This document shows, piece after piece, positions 6,954 to 12,460 of a stretch of DNA of 12,460 nucleotides (position 1 is the stretch's first letter; each line of letters opens with the position of its first letter). The notes under the pieces were generated by a model. It did not search any database. It had not been told where the DNA came from and saw nothing but the letters and a program-made list of their open reading frames with translations. Location of the stretch: contig CALGVO010000109.1 in NCBI GenBank assembly GCA_937930135.1, positions 1 through 12,460 of the forward strand. The letters are read 5' to 3'. Origin of the DNA: an uncultured Synechococcus sp. (GTDB taxonomy: Bacteria; Cyanobacteriota; Cyanobacteriia; PCC-6307; Cyanobiaceae). Both the position numbers and the translations under genes were made by a program.

Positions 6954-7137
6954 CCTGGGTAACGGTCGGTTGATCGCGCTCGATCTGTCCCTCCAGGGTG
7001 CTGATCGCTGCATTGAGGGCGGCCAGTTGGCGCTCGATGCCGTCGCGCCAGAAGCGCAGCATCTCCAATTTCCGTTTCTGGTGCTTATGGCGCCAATCAG
7101 TGCTGTGGCAGCTCGAGGCGCAGAAGGGAGGCAGCAT
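6949..7137 (-). CDS. Small conserved-looking coiled-coil protein
   Basis: A 62-residue protein of unknown function. The N-terminal part is Cys/His/Lys-rich (CASSCHSTDWRHKHQKRK) and the remainder is one probable amphipathic helix, MLRFWRDGIERQLAALNAAI, continuing into STLEGQIERD, with coiled-coil-like hydrophobic spacing. I have an impression that similar short proteins occur in marine Synechococcus, but cannot verify this. ATG 7135-7137 is taken as start; a TTG two codons upstream is possible. Convergent with the sigma gene (2 bp between stops) and divergent from DUF3370. A helix of this regularity is unlike the Arg/Pro/Ser-rich shadow frames around it, which supports a real gene. Confidence 0.65.
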   Translation of the reverse strand: MLPPFCASSCHSTDWRHKHQKRKLEMLRFWRDGIERQLAALNAAISTLEGQIERDQPTVTQG

Positions 7138-7195
7138 GACCAAAGGAAGATCTCACCCCCATCCTGACGAACCGATCGGGTCGCTGGGGGCGTGC

Positions 7196-7222
7196 TTGGC
7201 TTCCGGGGTGGTCATGTTTAAC
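7196..7222 (+). promoter_or_regulatory. Possible weak promoter upstream of the DUF3370 gene
   Basis: TTGGCT (7196-7201) and TTTAAC (7217-7222) each match four of six positions of the sigma-70 -35 and -10 boxes, but are only 15 bp apart. They lie in the divergent gap between the 62-aa gene and the DUF3370 gene, where a promoter is expected. If real, the leader before the first possible start codons would be only a few bases, favouring a start further in (GTG 7285). Confidence 0.2.
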
Positions 7223-7230
7223 GTTGGGGC

Positions 7231-8964
7231 TTGCGCGGGTTGGTAAGCAACAACCGCCCCAATCCGACCCTCGCCACGTCTCAGGTGTCTCAACAAATCC
7301 CACTCTTGGTCTTGGCGGGCGTCTCTCTGGCGACAGTCGAGGCAGTGGGGATGGCGCCCTCCCGGGCCTACGTGCCCTTGATGGCGGGCCAAAGAGCCCA
7401 GCCCCTGAACGGCAGCTTCAATAATGTGCCCGTTCTTCACTCCAATCAGCCGGAGATTGTGGAGGGGCCGGGCATTCTCGTGAGCACCACGCCAGGGTCA
7501 GCAATCGCCAGTGAAAACAATCAACCATTAAGAAACGCCAGTTACACTTTTAGTGGTGAATTTGGCTTGCATATGCATCATAAATATTATCCTAATGATG
7601 TCAGCAAACTGGGTGGACGTCGTCAGCGCGGTTTGTTGACGATCGCGGCGATTGCCATCAATCCAGGCGACCAACCGGTGACCCTGAGTTTCGAACGTGG
7701 ATCGGTGAAAAACAGCTTCGAAGCTCCCTACCACCCCAACAAACTGATGGGTGTCAAACCCCTCGGTCCCAGACCCTGGAACACCGGTCCAGGTGATGCA
7801 ACCGCTGTCCAGATGCTCCGCGGTGAACTGGATCGTCGTTTACCGCGTGACGTGGTGATTCCGCCCAAGAGCCGCAAGGTGATTGTGAGCACGGTGTTAC
7901 CGGCGCGAGGAATTGCCAATGGTTTGCTCAGGGGCCGCAGTGATGGGCCATTCCAGATGGCCGTCGTGGCGGCAGAAGAAACAAAGCAAGATCAGGATTT
8001 AGTGGCCATGCTCGATCAAGGTCGCCTCGCCCCCGGCCGGATTTATCTGAATCGCATCCGAGAGATCCAGGCCGGTCAGATTTTCTCTCGGGTGGCCGGT
8101 GTGGCCCTCGGCGATGAATACGAGGCGTCGATCCGCCATGACCTCGGCCAGGGCCCATTGCATGTGCCCTTGACGAGCACCCATAAGCATCATTTCGGCA
8201 CCCGCGATATCCAGGTGAACCAACTGAAGACCCGCATGGTGGATTCCGCCGTGAACAATGTGGGCACCTACGGCGTTCGCTTTGATGTGGACCTGAACCT
8301 CACCGGTGAGGGTCCCTACGAGCTGGTGTTCAGCCATCCCGTCGCCTCCGGCCGGGCTCCGTTCACCGCCTTCCGTGGCTCCATCGGCATCAAAACCGAG
8401 GAGGGATATCAGGAAGTCCATGTGGGACTCAAGTCAGGTCAGAGCCTGCCGATCGCCCAGCTCAATCTCAAGGGCGGCCAGGTGAACCCTGTGCGCGTCA
8501 GCATGGTGTACCCCGCCGATGCCACGCCGGGCCACCTGCTCAGCGTGGTGCCAGTGCAGCAGCTGGCCATGCTCCGCAAGCGGGAGGAGATGTTGCAGGC
8601 GGCGCGACGGGCTCAGCTGGAGGCGAAGAAGCGTCAGGTCACCCCTGCCCAGGCTCCACCCAATCTCAACACCGCACCGAAGCCCGCCACTGCCAAGCCC
8701 GCTACAACGAAGGCCAAACCCACCACGAAACCAGCTCAGCAGCCAACCTTGAAGCCCGCTGCCCAGCCGGTGGTCAAGCCCACGCGTCAGCCACCCACCG
8801 CCCCCGTGCCACCTCTGCCGGTGCTGGTGGCACCGCGCGGTGGCCTCAATCCGATGCCACCGGCGATGATCATGCCCAATCGCCTCAATCAATCGCTCGA
8901 ACAGCGCTACCGCGATGCCATTCGTGCCCAGCAGGAGTGGCTCAAACGTCTACAGGGCCGATAA
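7231..8964 (+). CDS. DUF3370 domain-containing exported protein
   Basis: Up to 577 residues. It matches the cyanobacterial DUF3370 family along its core: PLNGSFNNVPVLHSNQPEIV followed by EGPGILVST, LLTIAAIAINPGDQPVTL, FSRVAGVALGDEY, VNNVGTYGVRFDVDLNL and VNPVRVSMVYPADATPGHLL. Function is unknown; periplasmic or surface location is inferred from the hydrophobic signal-like stretch IPLLVLAGVSLATVEAVGMA ending at A-x-A-like SRAYV. Family members I recall are about 450 residues. The extra length is a basic helix (RKREEMLQAARRAQLEAKKR) plus a Lys/Pro/Ala/Thr-rich tail of KPxx-type units (about 470-535) that could reach or cross the cell wall, and a final helix. No ATG fits: TTG 7231, TTG 7240 and GTG 7285 are the candidates, and GTG 7285 gives the tightest signal peptide. 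The patch 7511-7610 is AT-rich. Confidence 0.9.
   Translation: MRGLVSNNRPNPTLATSQVSQQIPLLVLAGVSLATVEAVGMAPSRAYVPLMAGQRAQPLNGSFNNVPVLHSNQPEIVEGPGILVSTTPGSAIASENNQPLRNASYTFSGEFGLHMHHKYYPNDVSKLGGRRQRGLLTIAAIAINPGDQPVTLSFERGSVKNSFEAPYHPNKLMGVKPLGPRPWNTGPGDATAVQMLRGELDRRLPRDVVIPPKSRKVIVSTVLPARGIANGLLRGRSDGPFQMAVVAAEETKQDQDLVAMLDQGRLAPGRIYLNRIREIQAGQIFSRVAGVALGDEYEASIRHDLGQGPLHVPLTSTHKHHFGTRDIQVNQLKTRMVDSAVNNVGTYGVRFDVDLNLTGEGPYELVFSHPVASGRAPFTAFRGSIGIKTEEGYQEVHVGLKSGQSLPIAQLNLKGGQVNPVRVSMVYPADATPGHLLSVVPVQQLAMLRKREEMLQAARRAQLEAKKRQVTPAQAPPNLNTAPKPATAKPATTKAKPTTKPAQQPTLKPAAQPVVKPTRQPPTAPVPPLPVLVAPRGGLNPMPPAMIMPNRLNQSLEQRYRDAIRAQQEWLKRLQGR
8635..8835 (+). repeat. Low-complexity Lys/Pro/Ala/Thr-coding tract
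   Basis: Within the DUF3370 gene this segment encodes irregular KPAT / KPTT / KPAA / KPTR-like units and ends PPTAPVPPLPV. DNA units such as AAGCCCGC and AAACCCACCA recur without a fixed period, so it is a degenerate low-complexity tract rather than a true tandem array. Such tails usually form extended, disordered wall- or surface-spanning linkers. Confidence 0.7.
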
Positions 8965-8990
8965 TCTTGGCCGCAAGCGACGACGGCTGA

Positions 8991-10001
8991 GTGAGCGCGC
9001 CTGCAGGAGACGGTCGTCGACGCATCAGTGTCGAGCTGCCGGAGCATCTCGTCGACTGGATTGATTCTTTGCGCAGCGAATGGGGACTGCGCGGTCGGGG
9101 TGATTGCCTCACCCGTCTGCTGGAAGAGGTGTTCCCCGCCGATGGTGAGGACGTGCCTCCCACGCCACCGGATCCCACACCAGACGCCATTGAGCCAGGC
9201 GCCTACCGCGACGATCGGGCTCTGGTGTTGATCGGCGGCCAGGGGTTGCGGCGCCTGGAGGGCAACGCCTACGCAGATGACGCCGATTCACTCCCACTTG
9301 TTGAGCCTGAGACTCGCTCTGGGATTGATCTTCCTGGTTTTGTGCGACGCAAGAGTCGCACTCTGCGTGAGAGTCTGCAGCGCGAGCCCGAGGCTCCAGA
9401 GTCACTGGAGGAGGCCATGGTGCTGCCGACGATTGAACCGGCCCTGTTGCAGCATTGCGCCGAGTTGGCCCGGACGCACTGGGTCAACCTCTATGGCCAG
9501 GCGCCGGGTGCCACCGTGCTGGAAGCCGCCATGCTCTGGCTAGCGCGCGACATCTGGCCGCAAGCGGAAGGCCTGGAGGGCCGGATCTTCACCTGGTCGG
9601 AGCTGGGTCGGCAACTGCAGCGCCGTTGCCCGGGCTGGCTACTGGCCGAACCCTCCTTCCCCCAGGTGATGGTGGTGGCCGGTGTGTTGGAAGACCCCTT
9701 CGCCACCTCCGACCTTCCTAACCGGATCCCCACCCTGATCCGCCGTTTCGTGAATCGCTTCAAGCGCAGTCGCCGGATCACTTCCTTTGAAACGCTCGAA
9801 TCCACGATGACGGTGCATGGTGCCTTGCGGCTTCTCGGCCTGCCGACTCAGGCGGGTGCGGCATTGACCCTGCGCGCGATTCGTGACGCCTACAAGCAGC
9901 AGGCGATGCAGAGCCATCCCGACGCCGGCGGATCCACCGATGGCATGCGCCGCCTTAACGATGCTTATCAGATGCTGCGCGAGCTCTACCGCGACCGTTG
10001 A
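8991..10001 (+). CDS. J-domain protein with N-terminal ribbon-helix-helix-like segment
   Basis: A 336-residue cytosolic protein. The C-terminus (about 276-336) is a J domain: helix I HGALRLLGLP, helix II LRAIRDAYKQQAMQ, the diagnostic HPD at 309-311, then GGSTDGMRRLNDAYQMLREL. This should stimulate a DnaK/Hsp70 ATPase. Residues 9-48 (RRRISVELPEHLVDWIDSLR through RLLEEVF) read like a ribbon-helix-helix: one strand then two helices. An acidic Pro-rich linker follows, then a largely helical middle domain (about 145-260) that I do not recognise, containing ATVLEAAMLWLARDIWP and basic IRRFVNRFKRSRR. No Gly/Phe region or zinc fingers, so it is a class C (type III) J protein. GTG 8991 is the only good start: an in-frame TGA lies immediately before. 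It begins 26 bp after DUF3370, so cotranscription is likely. Confidence 0.88.
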   Translation: MSAPAGDGRRRISVELPEHLVDWIDSLRSEWGLRGRGDCLTRLLEEVFPADGEDVPPTPPDPTPDAIEPGAYRDDRALVLIGGQGLRRLEGNAYADDADSLPLVEPETRSGIDLPGFVRRKSRTLRESLQREPEAPESLEEAMVLPTIEPALLQHCAELARTHWVNLYGQAPGATVLEAAMLWLARDIWPQAEGLEGRIFTWSELGRQLQRRCPGWLLAEPSFPQVMVVAGVLEDPFATSDLPNRIPTLIRRFVNRFKRSRRITSFETLESTMTVHGALRLLGLPTQAGAALTLRAIRDAYKQQAMQSHPDAGGSTDGMRRLNDAYQMLRELYRDR

Positions 10002-10015
10002 TTGGCTGTCTTGGT

Positions 10016-10056
10016 TGAGACACTCTCTTGGGCGCATCCTGCGTCTCATAAGAGAG
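10016..10056 (+). repeat. Two interlocked inverted repeats after the J-protein gene
   Basis: TGAGAC (10016-10021) can pair with GTCTCA (10043-10048), and CTCTCTT (10023-10029) with AAGAGAG (10050-10056). The pairs cross rather than nest, so they are alternatives or a pseudoknot-like arrangement. A 4-bp CGCA/TGCG stem (10033-10036 with 10040-10043) fits inside the second. The element begins 15 bp after the J-protein stop codon; no T-run follows, so it is at most a weak or factor-dependent 3'-end structure. Confidence 0.5.
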
Positions 10057-10067
10057 AACAGAGATTG

Positions 10068-10077
10068 GCCAATTGGC
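10068..10077. repeat. 10-bp perfect palindrome
   Basis: GCCAATTGGC is self-complementary and overlaps a second palindrome, TTGGCCAA (10065-10072). It could be an operator half-site pair for a dimeric regulator, but no promoter is evident beside it. Confidence 0.4.
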
Positions 10078-10298
10078 TTCGTGCTGGCGCTCGCCGCAGG
10101 TGCGCTCCAGCTTGAATTCTCTACAAGATCGAAAAACCGTGCAATTTCATTCGACTGCTCGTGGAGCACAACCACCTGTCGCATCTGGTGCAGCCATCGG
10201 GCCCTCCATGGGCATGGGTAGGTCCATGGCGGCGGTCGTCTTTGTCCAGTCCAGAGAAGCCCCCTGGAGATCCCTGTCCTGACGGTCGTTTTCCTTTC

Positions 10299-10325
10299 GC
10301 GTATCTGCTGTAGAAGCAGGTACGC
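10299..10325. other. Strong 11-bp stem hairpin (candidate structured RNA)
   Basis: GCGTATCTGCT (10299-10309) pairs with AGCAGGTACGC (10315-10325) over 11 positions with one T-G (U-G wobble) pair and a 5-base loop, GTAGA. On the plus strand a T/C-rich run (10289-10298) precedes it and AAATGATT follows; on the minus strand it is followed by GAAAGGAAAA. Neither is a terminator T-run. It is the longest near-perfect stem found in the window outside genes. Confidence 0.6.
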
Positions 10326-10404
10326 AAATGATTGGGGGTGGGCTTCGGGATCCAGATCGAGGCGGCGGCAGTCGGATCATGGCAACCGGAATCAAGATCT
10401 CTTT

Positions 10405-10463
10405 TGTCTCATCCAAGAACGAAAGCAAGACCAGTATCGTGTCTCATTCAAGGGATCTGAGAC
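10405..10463. repeat. 13-bp direct repeat with an inverted hexamer
   Basis: TGTCTCATCCAAG (10405-10417) recurs as TGTCTCATTCAAG (10440-10452), 12 of 13 identical and 35 bp apart start to start. The second copy also forms an inverted repeat with TGAGAC (10458-10463), giving a 6-bp stem GTCTCA/TGAGAC around an 11-base loop just upstream of the apcD terminator. Confidence 0.55.
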
Positions 10464-10474
10464 TTAAGCGCAAT

Positions 10475-10497
10475 AAAAAAACCGGCCCTTGGGCCGG
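10475..10497 (-). terminator. Rho-independent terminator of apcD
   Basis: On the minus strand CCGGCCC-AA-GGGCCGG is followed directly by TTTTTTT (plus-strand A-run 10475-10481; arms 10482-10488 and 10491-10497). The stem is a perfect GC-only 7-mer, or 6 bp with a realistic 4-base loop. It lies about 40 bp after the apcD stop, the right distance and strand for ending that transcript. Confidence 0.9.
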
Positions 10498-10536
10498 CGC
10501 TGAATCGATTCACAGAGAGGTGCGAGCAGGCTCTGC

Positions 10537-11031
10537 TTAGGTGGTGGTTTGCATGCCCTGGATCAGGAAATCGAAGTAGGGGGAGGCGAGCGACTGCTGC
10601 TCGTCGGAGAGCAAGGCCAGGGAGGCTTCCCGCATCGCCTTCATCGCTTCCACCATCCCGGGCATCGGCACGCCAAGGCTGTTGTACATCTCACGGGCGC
10701 CGATCAGACCGATGGTCTGGATCATCTCGGTGCTGCCGGCAAGCACGCCGTAGGTCACCAGGCGCAGATACCAGCTGTAATCGCGCAGGCATTGGGCCCG
10801 CTGCTTCTGGCCATAGGCATTGCCGCCGGGGGCGACGTATTCCGGCTTACGGCTGAACAGCTGTTTCGCCGACTCATCGACGATTTTCTTCTCGTTGTCG
10901 GTGAGGATCCGCACCACCGCCAGGCGCATCGCACCCTGCCCCAGGAAATCGACCATGGAGCGCAGTTCGCCGCTGGTCGGATAACGGAGATCGTCATCGG
11001 CCTGGAGAATCAGATCCCGAACAACGCTCAT
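10537..11031 (-). CDS. apcD: Allophycocyanin alpha-B subunit ApcD (phycobilisome core)
   Basis: A 164-residue biliprotein of the phycobilisome core, one of the red-shifted terminal emitters passing excitation to the photosystems, on the cytoplasmic side of the thylakoid. It has the globin-like phycobiliprotein fold throughout. ApcD rather than ApcA is indicated by ADDDLRYPTSGELRSM near the N-terminus and by ENEKKIVD-like DNEKKIVDESAKQLF, then APGGNAYGQKQRAQCLRDYS. C81 in QCLRDYSWYLR is the phycocyanobilin attachment site. LVTYGVLAGSTE, EMYNSLGVPMPGMVEAMKAM and PYFDFLIQGMQ complete the match. ATG 11029-11031 begins MSVVRDLILQ exactly where the family starts; the open frame upstream is antisense to rlmD. 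It is a single gene with its own terminator and is divergent from rlmD (81 bp gap). Confidence 0.96.
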   Translation of the reverse strand: MSVVRDLILQADDDLRYPTSGELRSMVDFLGQGAMRLAVVRILTDNEKKIVDESAKQLFSRKPEYVAPGGNAYGQKQRAQCLRDYSWYLRLVTYGVLAGSTEMIQTIGLIGAREMYNSLGVPMPGMVEAMKAMREASLALLSDEQQSLASPYFDFLIQGMQTTT

Positions 11032-11112
11032 GGCAGCTGGCATGCTGAAAGTGAGTTTAGTGCTCTCCGGCCTGTCGACCGCGGTGGATGGCCTGGGTGT
11101 AACGCCTTTGCA

Positions 11113-12460
11113 ATGGCCGAGAACGCAACCGCACCCCGCCCCGGTCTGACCCTCACGGTGAAGGGGGAGGATCTCAACCTGCGCGGTGAAGGCATCGCCC
11201 GCTGGCAGGGCTGGGTGCTGGTGATCCCCGAACTGCTCCCCGGTGAACTGGCCCGGGTGCAGCTGCTGCAGCGGCGGCGCTCGCAATGGATCGGCCGACG
11301 CCTCGAAACGCTCTTCGCCGCCCCAGGCGCCCGCACGCCCCCCTGCATCCTCGCCAGGCGCTGTGGCGGCTGCACGCTTCAGCATTGGGACGATGCCCAT
11401 CAGAGCGCCTGGAAACGCGATCGCCTGGTGCAGACCCTCAGCCGGATCGGGGGCCTCCACCACCCGGTGGACCCCCTGGAGCCCTCAGGGATGGGCGCAG
11501 CCTTCGGCTATCGCAACCGCGCCCTGCTGCCGCTGCAGCGCGATGCGGAGGGGCAGCTGCGCATGGGGTATTACAAGCGAGGCAGTCACCAGCTGGTGAA
11601 TCTGAACCATTGCCCGGTGCTGGATCCCGGCCTCGATGAGCTGTTGGCGCCGCTGAAGGCGGATCTCGAGGCCACGGGCTGGCCCGCCGATGCCGATCTG
11701 CACCAGGGCGATGGCCTGCGCCACCTGGGCTTGCGACTGGGCAGTCGCAGCCGCGAGGTGCTGATCACCTTGATCAGCAGCAGCGCCGAACTGCCCGGCG
11801 TGCACAGGCTGGCCCAGGGCTGGTGTGATCGCTGGCCCCAGGTGAAAGGCGTGACCCTCAACCTCCAACCCAGGCGCACCAACACCGTGCTCGGCCCGCA
11901 GACCCTCACACTGGCCGGTGCCGGCACCGTGGAGGAGCAGTTCTGCGGCCTGCAGCTCACCCTGGCCTCCACCACCTTTTTTCAGGTGAACACACAGGAG
12001 GCGGAGCGGGCGGTGCTGAGCCTGAGCCAGTGGTTGCTCTCGCAGGCGGGCCCGATCGCTGTGATCGATGCCTATTGCGGTATCGGCACGATCGCCTTAC
12101 CCCTCGCCGCTGCTGGCCACAGCGTGCTCGGGCTGGAAGTGCACCAGGCCTCGGTGGAGCAAGCCCGGCGCAATGCTGAGCACAACGGCTTGACCGGTGT
12201 GCGCTTCCTCGCCGGCGATGTGCGCCAGCACCTGGCCGAGGCCTTACCGCAGCATCAGGCCCTGGTGGTGGACCCTCCCCGCAAGGGTCTGGAGCCGGCG
12301 GTGACGGAGCAGATCCTGGCCTGCCCTCCCCGCTGGCTCGCCTATCTCAGCTGTGATCCGGCCACGTTGGCACGGGATCTGGCGCTGCTGGCAGGCCCGG
12401 AGGCGCCCTATCGGATCCAGAGGCTGCAACCGTTCGACTTCTTCCCCCAGACCACCCATC
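11113..12460 (+). CDS. rlmD: 23S rRNA (uracil-5-)-methyltransferase RlmD/RumA (3'-partial)
   Basis: An SAM-dependent enzyme that methylates C5 of a uracil in 23S rRNA. 449 residues are visible and the frame runs off the window a few residues from the expected end (PFDFFPQTTH). Domains in order: TRAM-like RNA-binding barrel (about 11-70); [4Fe-4S] ligands C78, C84 and C87 in C-x5-C-G-G-C, with C167 in NHCP; the TTFFQVN segment (287-293); SAM motif VIDAYCGIGTIALPLA (317-332); VVDPPRKGL (385-393); and the catalytic cysteine C414 in LSCDPATLARDL. All key residues are present. The iron-sulfur cysteines separate RlmD/RlmC-type enzymes from TrmA; the exact uracil methylated cannot be told, so the symbol is by family. 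ATG 11113 has no clear Shine-Dalgarno and is divergent from apcD. Confidence 0.94.
   Translation, partial: MAENATAPRPGLTLTVKGEDLNLRGEGIARWQGWVLVIPELLPGELARVQLLQRRRSQWIGRRLETLFAAPGARTPPCILARRCGGCTLQHWDDAHQSAWKRDRLVQTLSRIGGLHHPVDPLEPSGMGAAFGYRNRALLPLQRDAEGQLRMGYYKRGSHQLVNLNHCPVLDPGLDELLAPLKADLEATGWPADADLHQGDGLRHLGLRLGSRSREVLITLISSSAELPGVHRLAQGWCDRWPQVKGVTLNLQPRRTNTVLGPQTLTLAGAGTVEEQFCGLQLTLASTTFFQVNTQEAERAVLSLSQWLLSQAGPIAVIDAYCGIGTIALPLAAAGHSVLGLEVHQASVEQARRNAEHNGLTGVRFLAGDVRQHLAEALPQHQALVVDPPRKGLEPAVTEQILACPPRWLAYLSCDPATLARDLALLAGPEAPYRIQRLQPFDFFPQTTH

Larger units (their letters stand above)
10002..10536. other. 535-bp gene-free, structured intergenic region
   Basis: No convincing protein gene is seen on either strand; the open frames here are short, overlap one another and have Pro/Ser/Arg-rich shadow compositions. 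No tRNA cloverleaf or T-loop consensus was found. The region does hold several structures listed separately: competing inverted repeats at 10016-10056, a 10-bp palindrome at 10068-10077, an 11-bp hairpin at 10299-10325, a direct repeat at 10405-10452 and the apcD terminator near its right end. Such a long spacer stands out, because neighbouring gaps are 2-120 bp. A non-coding RNA is possible but unproven. Confidence 0.6.

Noticed and set aside
8680..8790. CRISPR-like or tandem repeat array
   Set aside because: Units are irregular, coding and without fixed period or spacers; it is a low-complexity protein tail.
8991..9140. The RHH-like segment as the antitoxin of a toxin-antitoxin pair
   Set aside because: No toxin-like partner gene adjoins; the segment is part of one continuous 336-residue frame with a J domain.
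10147..10428. 93-residue minus-strand open frame in the spacer
   Set aside because: Pro/Arg/Asp patchwork with no recognisable domain, overlapped by equally poor frames on the other strand and crossing the strong hairpin.
10002..10536. Hidden tRNA or known small RNA (SRP RNA, Yfr1)
   Set aside because: No T-loop consensus with matching arms, no SRP-type GGAAG/AGCAG core, and no ACTCCTCACAC-type Yfr1 motif could be found by eye.
10328..10540. 70-residue plus-strand open frame in the spacer
   Set aside because: Runs through the apcD terminator and ends in the apcD stop region; no conserved-looking sequence.
11032..11463. Long N-terminal extension of the apcD open frame (308 residues in total)
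   Set aside because: It is antisense to rlmD, whose motifs are unmistakable, and ApcD proteins start at MSVV (ATG 11031).
1..12460. Mobile element, prophage or defence island
   Set aside because: No transposase, integrase, recombinase, terminal repeats, tRNA-adjacent attachment site or defence-type domain is visible; gene content is core-like throughout.

Overview
The window is a GC-rich stretch of an ordinary-looking cyanobacterial chromosome. It most resembles a picocyanobacterium of the Synechococcus/Cyanobium group. The basis is a phycobilisome core gene (apcD), two families that I know as essentially cyanobacterial (DUF3370 and DUF4090-like), compact gene packing, and the near absence of clear Shine-Dalgarno sites. 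Species cannot be fixed from this alone. No transposase, integrase, phage gene, CRISPR array, rRNA or tRNA is visible.

Layout. (1) 2-2557 (+): methionine synthase metH, open at its 5' side; a small DUF4090-like gene follows on the same strand. (2) 2915-3145 (-): a small acidic hypothetical, divergent from a cysteine-rich DUF2237 gene (+). The DUF2237 gene runs tail-to-tail into a short-chain dehydrogenase (-), and the two overlap by 19 bp. (3) 4405-6946 (+): a probable operon of a SpoIID/LytB-domain protein, an Ap4A phosphorylase-type enzyme (start overlaps the previous stop by 8 bp) and a small group-3-like sigma-70 factor. (4) 6949-7137 (-): a small basic/coiled-coil protein whose stop codon shares a 12-bp palindrome with the sigma factor's stop. 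(5) 7231-10001 (+): an exported DUF3370 protein with a Lys/Pro/Ala/Thr-rich tail, then a protein joining an N-terminal ribbon-helix-helix-like segment to a C-terminal J domain. (6) 10002-10536: the only long gene-free stretch, with a strong 11-bp hairpin, repeated GTCTCA/TGAGAC hexamers, a 10-bp palindrome and the apcD terminator. (7) 10537-11031 (-): apcD, and divergent from it rlmD/rumA, which runs off the right edge just short of its end.

The genes are mostly unrelated housekeeping functions: methyl transfer and methionine recycling, envelope remodelling, dinucleotide turnover, transcription, light harvesting and rRNA methylation. The groupings that may mean something functionally are the SpoIID / Ap4A phosphorylase / sigma operon and the pair DUF3370 + J-domain protein. 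I found no convincing evidence of an undescribed defence or mobile system. The best leads are the RHH-J fusion, the structured spacer next to apcD, and an AT-rich patch inside the DUF3370 gene.
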